From assembly GCA_964427855.1 (NCBI GenBank), contig CAYRVH010000014.1:1-64000 (forward strand): 64,000 bases of DNA, written 5' to 3'. Position 1 is the first letter of the stretch. Each line of letters opens with the position of its first letter. Both the position numbers and the translations under genes were made by a program. Source of the stretch: JAUPKT01 sp964427855. Lineage in GTDB: Bacteria > Desulfobacterota > Desulfomonilia > Desulfomonilales > Desulfomonilaceae. Shown here one piece after another: positions 44,076 through 52,874 of this stretch. The notes beneath the pieces are model-generated. The model was not told the DNA's origin, ran no database searches, and saw only the letters and a list, made by a program, of their open reading frames with translations.

Positions 44076-44962
44076 TTGGCCGAGGGTTCCTGGCTTTTGA
44101 TCAACAGGTCTTGTGGTATAAGTTCCAGAAGCCTCATGCGGGCCTCCCCAAGGGTGAGAGGCAGTCCATTTATCGGCACGCCATCGTATTGTTTCATCTG
44201 GTGAAGTAAATCCGCGATGTAAGGAAGCCTCAGGCCAGCCTTGCCAATCATGTCTTGGTCGCTGAAAATAACGTCAGCCGGTCCATGTTTGAGTACCTTC
44301 CCGTGTTTCATGACATAAATCCTGTCTGCAAAGAGAGGCAGGAGATCAACGGAGTGTGTAGCCAGCAGCACTGTAATGCCGCCTTCTCGATTGAGACGAT
44401 TAAGCAGTTTCATCATCAGTGTTTCACCGGCAGGATCCAAGCCCGCCGTCGGCTCGTCGAGCATCAAGATCGAAGGAGACATAGCGAGGATACCGGCAAT
44501 GGCCACTCTCTTTTGTTCCCCAAAACTCAAATGATGAATAGGACGGCCACGAAGTTCTATCGCTTCGACGAGTCGCAATGCTTCGACGATTCTTCGATCG
44601 ATCTCATCGTTGGTTAATCCGAGATTTCGAGGACCGTAGGCGACATCTTCATCGACGGTCGCTGCAAAAAGTTGATCGACTGGATTTTGCAGGACTAATC
44701 CCACCACTCGGCTGAGTTCTTTACGAGTCAGATCGCGGACATTCCTGCCATTAATTTTTACCGTCCCTTTCTGAGGTTTTAATAGGCCAACCAATACTTT
44801 TATCAGCGTCGTTTTCCCAGAGCCATTGGATGCAAGGACGGCAACAAATTCACCTGCCTCAACCCAGAAATCGACTGCATCAAGAGCCTTTGTCCCTTCT
44901 TCATACGTGTACGTTACCTTTGATGCATGCACAGCCAAGTCCCTGTTCACAATGAACACCAT
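44072..44962 (-). CDS. cbiO: Cobalt ECF transporter ATP-binding protein CbiO
   Basis: 296 residues. ABC ATPase: Walker A SNGSGKTTLIKVL, Q-loop VLQNPVDQLFAATVDEDVA, signature LSFGEQKRVAIAG, Walker B ILMLDEPTAGLDPAGE, H-switch LLATHSVDLLPL. It energises the CbiMNQ cobalt uptake complex at the cytoplasmic membrane. Overlaps cbiQ by 16 bases and cbiD by four. All catalytic residues present; the QNPVDQLF sequence is typical for ECF ATPases of this class. Confidence 0.95.
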   Translation of the reverse strand: MVFIVNRDLAVHASKVTYTYEEGTKALDAVDFWVEAGEFVAVLASNGSGKTTLIKVLVGLLKPQKGTVKINGRNVRDLTRKELSRVVGLVLQNPVDQLFAATVDEDVAYGPRNLGLTNDEIDRRIVEALRLVEAIELRGRPIHHLSFGEQKRVAIAGILAMSPSILMLDEPTAGLDPAGETLMMKLLNRLNREGGITVLLATHSVDLLPLFADRIYVMKHGKVLKHGPADVIFSDQDMIGKAGLRLPYIADLLHQMKQYDGVPINGLPLTLGEARMRLLELIPQDLLIKSQEPSAK

Positions 44963-45723
44963 TCTCCCAGGATGTACAGAGTGACGACAAGCGGCGCGGC
45001 GATCAACAGCCCTACAAACTCCTTTTGAGGTAGTGGGGGCAGTGGGTCGAATGCTGTCTCTCCGTCGTATCCTCGCAATGACATTGCTTCGTAGGTTCTC
45101 GCAGCCTGATCGAGTGAGCGGATTATGATCATTCCGCCTAAAACTCCAATGGATCGAAGGGACGTGCGAAAGGATGAATAGCCGAGACGCACCTTTTGCG
45201 CCGCCAAGATATCCGACGTCTGATCCACGAGGATGAAGATGTAGCGATACACTAAGAGGGCGGTCTCAACAAAAGTCCCTGAAACCCGAAACCATCGCAA
45301 TGCGTGAAATATCTTGTACGCCGGCGCAACCGTTCCAAGGAAAATCATCACACTGACTGCGCTAAAAACTTTTGTACCGAGAATCATTCCGCTTGCGAGG
45401 CCTTCACGAGTAACGCTGAAATGTACACCCAGGACGGAAATTGCGAAAACTTCTTTGCCATAAGTGGTCAGGCTCTTCAGGACAATCAACACGAGCACTA
45501 TGCCGCCCGGCGCTAAGAGTCGAGACAGCAATAATTTTGTAGGAACGCCGATGAACAGCGGAATGGAGAGACACATCACCAAGACGATGAGAGGCAGAAG
45601 GATCTTGGTCGACAGGATGATGGCGCAGATCAACGTGATAGCCGCGATCATCTTGGTGCGCGCGTCCATTCGGGTGAAAATATTATCCTCGTGAGTAAAG
45701 AAATCGAGAAACAGATCAAACAC
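44947..45723 (-). CDS. cbiQ: Cobalt ECF transporter transmembrane protein CbiQ
   Basis: 258 residues from GTG 45723, overlapping the end of cbiN by 8 bases. Typical EcfT features: an N-terminal DARTKMIAAITLICAII, several membrane helices, then the coupling motif region AQKVRLGYSSFRTSL and the family's AxRxRG-like AARTYEAMSLRGYDGE. It couples CbiO to CbiM during cobalt uptake. No unusual features. Confidence 0.92.
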   Translation of the reverse strand: MFDLFLDFFTHEDNIFTRMDARTKMIAAITLICAIILSTKILLPLIVLVMCLSIPLFIGVPTKLLLSRLLAPGGIVLVLIVLKSLTTYGKEVFAISVLGVHFSVTREGLASGMILGTKVFSAVSVMIFLGTVAPAYKIFHALRWFRVSGTFVETALLVYRYIFILVDQTSDILAAQKVRLGYSSFRTSLRSIGVLGGMIIIRSLDQAARTYEAMSLRGYDGETAFDPLPPLPQKEFVGLLIAAPLVVTLYILGEWCSL

Positions 45724-46006
45724 TGTCTGAGCGATCCACCAGGCCTGCGGCCGTTGAGAAAAGCTGTCGGTAATAGTAGCCCGCGATGAATCCTCCCGCG
45801 ACTCCGGCGAGAAGAAAGAAAAACAGTTCCAGATCGCCGCTCGCTATATTGATGTACGGATCAACCGCTGGCCGGCCCGCTTTCTCGGCAAATTTTTCTA
45901 TTACGGACTCATCCACGCCCTTCCATTCCGCCTTATGGCTTGAGAGGAACAGCGCTACCGTGGCGAACACGGCGACAAGTACTACGAGAGTTACTATCTT
46001 TTTCAT
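45716..46006 (-). CDS. cbiN: CbiN-like small cobalt transport subunit
   Basis: 96 residues from ATG 46006, with AAAGGAGAG five bases upstream; overlaps the cbiM stop as ATGA. It has two membrane segments (IVTLVVLVAVFATVALFL and LELFFFLLAGVAGGFIAGYYY) separated by a short periplasmic loop (KAEWKGVDESVIEKFAEKAG). CbiN subunits are small, two-helix proteins that sit with CbiM and are needed for cobalt uptake. Loop sequence is divergent, so annotation rests on layout and position between cbiM and cbiQ. Confidence 0.82.
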   Translation of the reverse strand: MKKIVTLVVLVAVFATVALFLSSHKAEWKGVDESVIEKFAEKAGRPAVDPYINIASGDLELFFFLLAGVAGGFIAGYYYRQLFSTAAGLVDRSDSV

Positions 46007-46746
46007 GCCGTCTCTCCTTTTTTCAGCAGGTAGAGGTATTGGGGTCGTCGTGAATGAATGAACCCGTACGCGCCTGCAGCAACAAATCCCTCTAAAATGC
46101 CAAGCGGCAGTTGAGTAGGTACAAACGCTACTAAGATGGCGACAAACATTTTCCACACAGAAACGTCAGTGTGTAAAGCACACGACAGCACAAATGACGT
46201 GGCAGCGTATGTGGCCCAATCCGATAAGACGCCAGCCAGAAAAGCGGCCAGCAAAGAAGGCAGTCCGACTTTGCGGCCTAAAACGAAGATTCCGTACCCC
46301 GCAAAAGACCCGGCAACGCCCATGGCGATGATATTCGCGCCAAGAGTTGTCAAGCCGCCGTGGGCAAGGAATAGGGCTTGAAGAAGCAGCGCGATGCTCG
46401 CCAGGACCACGCTTACCCAAGGGCCCACAAGGATAGCAGCCATACCAGTGCCACAGGGGTGAGAGCATGTGCCGGCGATGGGAACTGGTATAGGCATACA
46501 AGATATGATGAACACAGCAGCGCCCACAAGCCCTATCATTGGTTTGAATGACGGGTCTTTGGCGGCACGTTCTCGGATGATCCTCAGTCCCATGGCCACA
46601 AATGGAACAGCGGCAAGGAACCACAGAATCGCCCACCCAATGGGCAGGATCCCTTCCGAAATGTGCATGGCGTACGCAGGCCTCGCAGCAATGCCAAAAA
46701 TTATGAGGCACATACACACGGTAATGACTCGCCGAAGACTTACCAT
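46003..46746 (-). CDS. cbiM: Cobalt ECF transporter substrate-binding protein CbiM with signal peptide
   Basis: 247 residues from ATG 46746 with AAGGAG nine bases upstream. The first 25 residues are a signal peptide ending AYA, so cleavage would leave MHISEGILPIGWAILW at the mature N terminus. CbiM/NikM proteins bind cobalt or nickel through the N-terminal Met-His pair, and their free amino end matters, which explains the signal. Six or so membrane helices follow, with the conserved GTCSHPCGTGMAAILVGPW. First gene of the transport block, 180 bases downstream of cbiC-cbiX and next to a dispersed repeat. Confidence 0.94.
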   Translation of the reverse strand: MVSLRRVITVCMCLIIFGIAARPAYAMHISEGILPIGWAILWFLAAVPFVAMGLRIIRERAAKDPSFKPMIGLVGAAVFIISCMPIPVPIAGTCSHPCGTGMAAILVGPWVSVVLASIALLLQALFLAHGGLTTLGANIIAMGVAGSFAGYGIFVLGRKVGLPSLLAAFLAGVLSDWATYAATSFVLSCALHTDVSVWKMFVAILVAFVPTQLPLGILEGFVAAGAYGFIHSRRPQYLYLLKKGETA

Positions 46747-46806
46747 GATGAATCGCTCCTTTCTATGACTATTCTCAAAAGAGATCTCGAAATCCTTACA
46801 CGTCAC

Positions 46807-46878
46807 ATTGTCAATCCCATGAAAATGGGAATCCAGGAAAATCAGTATGGATCTTCACTTTCGTGAGGATGACGTAAT
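46807..46878 (+). repeat. Dispersed palindromic repeat, copy 1
   Basis: Reads ATTGTCAATCCCATGAAAAT and on to GAGGATGACGTAAT at 46865-46878, including CCCATGAAAATGGG as a small hairpin. About four fifths identical to 56025-56096, same orientation. It resembles the TCATTCCC...GGATGAC intergenic elements widespread in bacteria. It lies inside the cobamide operon between cbiC-cbiX and cbiM. Confidence 0.85.
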
Positions 46879-46926
46879 CATGGGACACGCGCTAAATTCG
46901 TGGTGAATTGCGAAATTTCCTCTGAC

Positions 46927-48213
46927 TTATGGGGTGTGCTCCTTTCTTTTTCGACGGAAGCGGGCTGCCTCTTCCGGCGTCATTGGGACAAATTCGTGCT
47001 GTCCCGGTGGAACCGGATAACGTTGTCTGGGGGGAATCAAGAGGTCCCTCACATCGCAATCATTCGTCGTATCCGCTATACGTCTTTGCACCAGGTCAAC
47101 CAGGACATCATCAAAACCCAAATTTTGCCCCAGAACCAGTTTGATCCCCTGGCGCTTTTGCGCGATTTTCTGCATCATCTCGGGTATATCCAACACGAGG
47201 TGCAATCCATCGTGAAGGAAATAGGGGATTACCTTAATCTCCGTGGCGCCCTGTCCGAGGCACTTCTCGAAGACCTCCGGGAAATGGGGTCCAAGTCGTG
47301 ACATGTAACAAATTTCAACGATGCTGTGCCCATATTTTGCTTTTAGTCCGGACGCTACTTGTTTCATGTATTTTCCCGCGTCGGGGACGCGGCTGCCGTG
47401 ACCCAGAAGAATGACGGCCTTTTTCTTAGGGGTGCTCACTTGGAAAGTCCCCTTGTCCCATGGGACTGTTCTCGGCAAGCCAATGGAGGATCCCTCCGAA
47501 ACATTGTTGACAATGGCTTTGGTGCACGCTAGTGCGCAGAGCGCATGGATTACGCTCACCGCAAGAGGGCTCCCTCCACGACGTCCGACGAGAGCGATGT
47601 AGGGTACGCCCAGCGACATCAGCTCTTCCTTGCTTTCGGCAACATGCACAAACCCAACCGGCATTGCCACGACCAAGGCAGGTCGTATGCCTTCTTCTAT
47701 GATTAGCCGGTTGAGCTCCATGAGGGCCACGGGAGAATTGCCAAATGCGGCTATATTTCCGTGGAGTAACGGCTTGGCTTTCCTCGCGGCGAAAAGCGAC
47801 CTTGGCAAACCACTTGCTTTCGCCGAAGAAACAACATCTGAATCGGCAACATAACAGAACACGTCGTTTCGCGAATAGGCTGGATAAATCTTTTTCAATC
47901 GCTCAATGGACAGTCCCGATCGAACCATGTTTGAATCTACGAATATCTTTTTGCCTGATTGTAAAGCCTTAACGGCGGCTTCGATGGCGCCGGGAGAAAA
48001 CTTGACTTTATCGACCAATTCCATATCGGCGGTGGTGTGAATCATGCGCCTGACCACTTCCCATTCGGAAGGCGAAAAGTTGTGATGTGGGACTTCTGCA
48101 TCGATAATACTGAAAGATCGATTTTCTATTTCCTCGGGGGTCATAGGTGTATGGTACAGCATGTTTATGAGGGGTGTACGATGGGAATTGCCTTTCGAGG
48201 AGGTGTTGTTCAT
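46927..48213 (-). CDS. cbiC-cbiX: Fusion of cobalt-precorrin-8 methylmutase (CbiC) and sirohydrochlorin cobaltochelatase (CbiX)
   Basis: 428 residues from ATG 48213 with AGAGGA seven bases upstream; only one base separates it from the cbiA stop. Residues about 20-235 are CbiC: IHTTADMELVDKVKFSPGAI (catalytic His in RRMIHTT), VDSNMVRSGL, AFGNSPVALMELNRLI, AMPVGFVHVAESKE. Residues about 268-395 are a single-domain CbiX: ILLGHGSRVPDAGKYM with the metal His in GHGS and the second in YFLHDGLHLV. A 35-residue basic tail follows. The chelatase starts the pathway and the mutase acts near its end, so the fusion does not join consecutive steps. Confidence 0.93.
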   Translation of the reverse strand: MNNTSSKGNSHRTPLINMLYHTPMTPEEIENRSFSIIDAEVPHHNFSPSEWEVVRRMIHTTADMELVDKVKFSPGAIEAAVKALQSGKKIFVDSNMVRSGLSIERLKKIYPAYSRNDVFCYVADSDVVSSAKASGLPRSLFAARKAKPLLHGNIAAFGNSPVALMELNRLIIEEGIRPALVVAMPVGFVHVAESKEELMSLGVPYIALVGRRGGSPLAVSVIHALCALACTKAIVNNVSEGSSIGLPRTVPWDKGTFQVSTPKKKAVILLGHGSRVPDAGKYMKQVASGLKAKYGHSIVEICYMSRLGPHFPEVFEKCLGQGATEIKVIPYFLHDGLHLVLDIPEMMQKIAQKRQGIKLVLGQNLGFDDVLVDLVQRRIADTTNDCDVRDLLIPPRQRYPVPPGQHEFVPMTPEEAARFRRKRKEHTP

Positions 48214-48214
48214 C

Positions 48215-49624
48215 TCAGCGTCCTCTTTGCTTAAGTCCATAACAATATTTAACAAAGTGGGCAATGGAATCAGGTTTCGATGCATAATGGCAGTGCACGT
48301 AACTGGCCAAAACATTGCCCATTTGGAACCCTTCGTCCTGAGACCCAGTCCGCAGAGGACGAGTCAGACGATACACGGAGGTCCACCGCTGCTTGCCTAT
48401 AGGATTCTCGATCAACTCGGAATAGTGAAATTCATGGCCCCGCAAACGGCTGCCTGGGACTCCAAAGAGGGAATGCGCTTTCAAAGTCGCCTCCACGTAA
48501 CTGAGAGATTTCAGTTGAGGCAACATGCGCGTCCAACTAGGGAGCAAATTCACCAGGTTATACCGCCGGCCGTTCGTGGATTCGATTCCTTGTGACAAAT
48601 ACATCAAGCCGCCGCATTCTGCATAAATGGGTTTGCCGGCGCTCGCAAAGGCGCGTATAGAATGGATCATAGGTATGTTTTCCGACAGTTCCCGAGTGAA
48701 TTCTTCTGGATAGCCGCCCCCTACATACACGGCATCGAGATCGGCCGGCAAAGATGTGTCGGTGAGGGGAGAGAATGAGATGAGTTCAGCGCCTGCTGAT
48801 GACAACGCCTCAAGGTTATCTGGATAATAAAAATGGAAGGCAAGGTCCTTTGCGATACCGACTTTGATACGCAGTCGTACGGATTGTTCTTGCGTATGAG
48901 GTACATGGAACGCAAAGGACGGGGCCTGGCGAGCGATCTTCTCGACCTCATCCATGCGACAATATCGAGCGGCAACGTCGGCAAACGCATCAAGGATATG
49001 AGGGTCTAGGATTCTTTCGTCAGCAGTCACAAGCCCTAAGTGGCGAGAAGGCAACGACGGCATTGCTCCGCGGGGAATCCCGCCGAGCAACGGGGGCAAC
49101 TCCCCTGTTTCGAGGCACGTTCCGAGCAGCGTCGCATGCAAAGGGGAACCACAATAGTTGGCAATGACAGCCGACACGTTCACACGTTTGTCAAATGTTG
49201 CGAAACCGTGGACTATTGCAGCGATGCTTCGAGCTACTCCGTGGCTATTTGTTACGAGGAGCACCGGCGCGTCCAACCATGCCGCAATTTCTGCCGTGGA
49301 CCCCTGCAATCCGGTGGGGTCGCTGCCGTCAAACAAGCCCATGGCGCCCTCGATTACTGATATGTCCGCTTTGGCGGCTCTGCTTCCAAAGAGTTGTTTT
49401 ACGTACGGCTCTGTCGTCATCCAACCGTCCAGATTGTAACACGGGCGGCCAGATGCCGTCGCTAGATAGGTGGGATCTAGATAATCGGGGCCAATCTTGA
49501 AAGTCTGCACGTTCAGTCCTCGTTTTCTGAGCGCGCAGACCAGTCCTACAGCGACCGATGTCTTACCAACGCCACTGCGTGTACCCGCCACCACAATTCT
49601 GGGGCAAGAGGCCAACACCACCAC
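48215..49624 (-). CDS. cbiA: Cobyrinate a,c-diamide synthase CbiA
   Basis: 469 residues, started at GTG 49624 after GAGGAGAT (several GTGs compete). It amidates the a and c side chains using glutamine and ATP. ATP-binding N half: IVVAGTRSGVGKTSVAVGLV, KIGPDYLDPTYL, EGAMGLFDGSDPTG; C-terminal glutamine amidotransferase half with nucleophile Cys in YAECGGLMYLSQG and His in LRGHEFHYSEL. Second gene of the riboswitch-controlled operon, 31 bases after cobD-cbiP. Confidence 0.95.
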   Translation of the reverse strand: MVVLASCPRIVVAGTRSGVGKTSVAVGLVCALRKRGLNVQTFKIGPDYLDPTYLATASGRPCYNLDGWMTTEPYVKQLFGSRAAKADISVIEGAMGLFDGSDPTGLQGSTAEIAAWLDAPVLLVTNSHGVARSIAAIVHGFATFDKRVNVSAVIANYCGSPLHATLLGTCLETGELPPLLGGIPRGAMPSLPSRHLGLVTADERILDPHILDAFADVAARYCRMDEVEKIARQAPSFAFHVPHTQEQSVRLRIKVGIAKDLAFHFYYPDNLEALSSAGAELISFSPLTDTSLPADLDAVYVGGGYPEEFTRELSENIPMIHSIRAFASAGKPIYAECGGLMYLSQGIESTNGRRYNLVNLLPSWTRMLPQLKSLSYVEATLKAHSLFGVPGSRLRGHEFHYSELIENPIGKQRWTSVYRLTRPLRTGSQDEGFQMGNVLASYVHCHYASKPDSIAHFVKYCYGLKQRGR

Positions 49625-49655
49625 ATCTCCTCATGAACTCAACAACATTCTATTC

Positions 49656-52226
49656 TCAGCGCAACCCCATGATTTGGTAAATTCGGGGTATATCTACGCT
49701 GCGACGTACTGATTCAGCCAATCGATTTAACGCGTTCTCCACGTCATAACGATGACAAATACGTTCGAGCGGTTTTAAGCCGCGATTTTTTCGCAGCTTG
49801 TCGATGAACCACCGTCGGAAATCGTCAGAGTCAAAGATGCCGTGAAGGTACGTACCCCAGATTTTTCCGTTTGGAGAGCTTGCTCCATCCGTATCACCTC
49901 CTGCAAGTTTGACCACGGGCCTCGCGTTGACATCTCCGCTCCTTCCATGATGGATTTCGTAACCAACCACGGCGAGTCTCGATTCAAGGTGTGTTCCTGA
50001 AACTTGTTTCAACGTTTTTTCCGGGGCAAGCACGGTTGCAACGTCGAGTAATTTCAAACCAGCGTAAGAGCCTGCACCTGACTCGAGACCATGAGGGTCA
50101 GCAATCGAGGTGCCCAGCATTTGGAAGCCGCCACAGATACCTATAATCTCCACACCTACCTTGGCCAGCTCTAATATTCTGTCCCCAATCCCCTGCCTCG
50201 TTATGTAATGAAGGTCTTCAATTGTATTCTTGGTACCCGGCAAAATAATAGCGTCCGGCTTGACTAAGTCGTCCACTGTACGCACGATTTTTATATTTAC
50301 GTCGGGCTCTTGCCTGAACGCATCAAAATCCGTGAAATTTGAAATGTGTGGCAGATCGATGAGAGCTACCTCGACACAATCCTTCGTGTCCTTTTTATCA
50401 GCGTATGTGCTCGTCTTGAACGTCACGGAATCTTCTTCCGGCAAACCCAAATTTTCGAGATATGGGACTACTCCCAGAGTGGGACGTCCGGTGTAGCGCT
50501 CGGTGTAGTCAATGGCTGGCGCCAGGAGTGTTTCATCCCCTCGAAAACGATTCACGACAAAACCGATTATCATGGCGCGTTCCCACTGTTCGAGGACGTC
50601 CATGGTTCCGATGAACGAGGCAAACACCCCCCCCCTGTCTATGTCTCCCACAATGAGGACATGAGCATGGGCATAACGAGCCATCCGCATATTCACGATG
50701 TCATGATGCTTCAAATTCATCTCTGCGGGGCTTCCTGCGCCTTCGAGGACCATGACATCGAAGTCTGCCGACAGCGAGTCATAGGCCTTCTCCACCGCAG
50801 AAATAACTCGAGGTTTGTATCGTATGTATTCTTTTACCTTCATGTTGCCCACGGGTTCGCCCAAGACTATTACTTGGGTGCCAGTGCTACTCGTGGGTTT
50901 CAAGAGCACGGGATTCATTCGAACATCGGGGGCCAACCTGCAGGCCTGGGCTTGAAGGGCCTGGGCGCGTCCTATTTCGCCTCCTGTTGACGTCACGTAT
51001 GAATTCAGGGACATGTTCTGGGCCTTGAATGGCGCCACTTTGTACCCATCTTGTAACAGTATTCTACAAAACGCAGTCGCAAGCAGCGACTTACCCGCGT
51101 TGGAACTTGTTCCCTGACACATCAGTGCCGGCGGCTTAGATTTTGGTTTACGTTTTCCCGCAACTCCCAACACCTTTCTCAGGGTTCGGCATAACCGCTC
51201 GTTCTCTTCGTGGGTCCGCACTGCTATTCGAACAAATCGTGAGTCCAACCCCTCGAAATCGTTGCACACACGAATCGCTATTCGATGGCGAAGAAGCCTC
51301 TTTCCGAGCTCCAGACCATCGAATCCCTTTCGGTCTATCCGCACGAGAAGGAAATTCGCCTCGCTCGGATAAACTTTTAGTCCCGGCATCGCCGACAGTT
51401 CCTGCAGAAGACATGCCCGCAGCTCTCTCACGAGCGATCTACTTCTCTCCACGTATGCGGCATCTCGAAGTGCAACCGGTCCCACGGCCTGGGCGAGACA
51501 GTTCACAGACCAGGGAGGCAAGATCTCTTTCGCTGACCGAATTATCTCGGAATCAGCCATAGCCAAACCAAGTCGCAAGCCGGGGATTGCAAATATTTTT
51601 GTGAGAGAAAGAAGCACCACGACGTTTGAGGGTCTGTTGAGGATTATTGACTTCATGCCATCGACGAAATCCGCGAACGCCTCGTCTATGACAAATACGG
51701 CAGACGGATTCGCCAGGGCTATTTGCCTTAACTTTTGTGTGTCGAAAAGGGTTCCAGTAGGATTATTCGGGTTGCAAAGGAATACGATACTATCTGGCGT
51801 GACAGCACGTTGCAGCGCCTCCCAATCTGGCCCAAAGTTGTCAGATTCCCGGAGGAGAGCGTATTCTGGCTCAATACCGGCTGCGTGAACGGCTGCGGCG
51901 TAATCGACATACGTGGGAGCCATGATTAGTGCGTGCGTCTTTTTTGCTATTCGCGGAAGATGATAAAGAAGCTCTGACGAGCCGTTGCCTACCAGTACTT
52001 GATCATGGGAGCACCCAAACCTCTCGACCGCAGCGTGCACAACTTCAGCAGAGTCAGGGTCAGGATAATGGACGACAGAATCGAGAGATGAGTTCACCAC
52101 CGTGCGGAACCATTCTGGCATTCCAAGGGGATTGATGCTCGCAGAGAAATCGACCAATTCTGTGCACGACGCACCAGCGAGGAGTGCTAATTGTTTTAAG
52201 TTACCCCCATGTCTTGAAATAGCCAT
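49656..52226 (-). CDS. cobD-cbiP: Fusion of threonine-phosphate decarboxylase (CobD) and cobyric acid synthase (CbiP)
   Basis: 856 residues. N-terminal 360 residues: PLP enzyme, with FSASINPLGMPEW, VGNGSSELLYHLPR, FLCNPNNPTGTL, FVIDEAFADF and the PLP-binding Lys in LSLTKIFAIPGLRLG; this makes (R)-1-amino-2-propanol phosphate. A short Lys/Pro linker follows, then CbiP: MCQGTSSNAGKSLLATAFCR (P-loop), FKAQNMSLNSYVT, EGAGSPAEMNL, and a GATase end with Cys in IGICGGFQMLGTS and His in WGTYLHGIFD. CbiP makes four amidations on the ring to give cobyric acid, to which the aminopropanol arm is then attached, so the fusion joins both substrates of CbiB. First gene of the operon. Confidence 0.93.
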   Translation of the reverse strand: MAISRHGGNLKQLALLAGASCTELVDFSASINPLGMPEWFRTVVNSSLDSVVHYPDPDSAEVVHAAVERFGCSHDQVLVGNGSSELLYHLPRIAKKTHALIMAPTYVDYAAAVHAAGIEPEYALLRESDNFGPDWEALQRAVTPDSIVFLCNPNNPTGTLFDTQKLRQIALANPSAVFVIDEAFADFVDGMKSIILNRPSNVVVLLSLTKIFAIPGLRLGLAMADSEIIRSAKEILPPWSVNCLAQAVGPVALRDAAYVERSRSLVRELRACLLQELSAMPGLKVYPSEANFLLVRIDRKGFDGLELGKRLLRHRIAIRVCNDFEGLDSRFVRIAVRTHEENERLCRTLRKVLGVAGKRKPKSKPPALMCQGTSSNAGKSLLATAFCRILLQDGYKVAPFKAQNMSLNSYVTSTGGEIGRAQALQAQACRLAPDVRMNPVLLKPTSSTGTQVIVLGEPVGNMKVKEYIRYKPRVISAVEKAYDSLSADFDVMVLEGAGSPAEMNLKHHDIVNMRMARYAHAHVLIVGDIDRGGVFASFIGTMDVLEQWERAMIIGFVVNRFRGDETLLAPAIDYTERYTGRPTLGVVPYLENLGLPEEDSVTFKTSTYADKKDTKDCVEVALIDLPHISNFTDFDAFRQEPDVNIKIVRTVDDLVKPDAIILPGTKNTIEDLHYITRQGIGDRILELAKVGVEIIGICGGFQMLGTSIADPHGLESGAGSYAGLKLLDVATVLAPEKTLKQVSGTHLESRLAVVGYEIHHGRSGDVNARPVVKLAGGDTDGASSPNGKIWGTYLHGIFDSDDFRRWFIDKLRKNRGLKPLERICHRYDVENALNRLAESVRRSVDIPRIYQIMGLR

Positions 52227-52537
52227 CTATCCTGCTCACCAATGAAGCGATACAGCCGGCCTCTGTCTCGCATGGCGCGCCAACTCTCTGCATGTAAGCC
52301 CCAACTTTGTGCCATGAAGAGTGAGACACTTTCCCAGCATCGCCGTGCACACTTATTGCTCGTGGTGCGTGATGCAATCTCTGCCTCATGGACATCATTG
52401 TGGTGACAAGGCGTGTCATTTTGCTGCGCATAAAGGCCGTTCAGTGCTCAAATCTGAATGTTCGTATGTTCGAATGTCGTACCTAAGACGATCGCCGCAG
52501 TATGGAGACTCGAAGCAGACGGGGAGGACAAGCGCAT
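52227..52537 (-). other. Long leader between terminator and cobD-cbiP
   Basis: About 310 bases. A 76-codon minus-strand frame (52431-52201) runs across the cobD-cbiP start but has no recognisable family and no clear ribosome-binding site. I see no other feature. Confidence 0.4.
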
Positions 52538-52569
52538 AAAAAATCCCCGTGAAGGATATTCACGGGGAT
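52538..52569 (-). terminator. Intrinsic terminator after the cobalamin riboswitch
   Basis: ATCCCCGTGAA and TTCACGGGGAT flank TATCC on the minus strand, followed by TTTTTT. It lies about 60 bases past the riboswitch, in the place expected for transcriptional control. Confidence 0.82.
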
Positions 52570-52626
52570 GCCGTTTTTCACCCCTTGGGTCGGTCTCTCT
52601 CCTCGAAGATCCGAGCATCCTATTGT

Positions 52627-52783
52627 CATGGGCCGGTCTTCTGGCTTCCGGTTCATCCTACTGGCCAACCTTCCCATCATCAACACGGACAGTGGTATCT
52701 AGGCTTTCGTCCCCGGTTACAGCGGCGGGCCCGCAACGGATTCACACCGTTTTCCCTACGATCCTTGATCGCGTAGACCCATG
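52627..52783 (-). promoter_or_regulatory. Cobalamin riboswitch
   Basis: Reading the minus strand: AGGGAAAACGGTGTGAATCC, then GCGGGCCCGCCGCTGTAA, GATGGGAAGG and the B12 box GCCAGAAGACCGGCC. These are the conserved core of the class-I cobalamin aptamer. A P1 stem pairs CATGGG (52778-52783) with CCCATG (52627-52632). It is followed by an intrinsic terminator and sits upstream of cobD-cbiP, so adenosylcobalamin probably shuts down the whole minus-strand operon. Confidence 0.95.
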
Positions 52784-52793
52784 ATGTGCAAAA

Positions 52794-52822
52794 CGTGTAG
52801 CATTGGGATGCGGCCCTGTCAA
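52794..52822 (-). promoter_or_regulatory. Promoter of the riboswitch operon
   Basis: Perfect TTGACA (52817-52822), 17-bp spacer, TACACG (52794-52799). A start near 52787 would fall four bases before the P1 stem of the riboswitch. Confidence 0.6.
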
Positions 52823-52838
52823 GAGATCCCTCTCTGAG

Positions 52839-52867
52839 TTGTAATCTTTAACACTGGGTTATATAAA
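52839..52867 (+). promoter_or_regulatory. Promoter of cbiB, possibly giving a leaderless transcript
   Basis: TTGTAA (52839-52844), 17-bp spacer, TATAAA (52862-52867). The start would be at or next to the cbiB ATG at 52875; no ribosome-binding site is present there. Confidence 0.5.
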
Positions 52868-52874
52868 AACGGCC

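Noticed and set aside
52201..52431. 76-codon frame between the riboswitch terminator and cobD-cbiP
   Set aside because: No ribosome-binding site and no recognisable domain; it overlaps the true start of the next gene.
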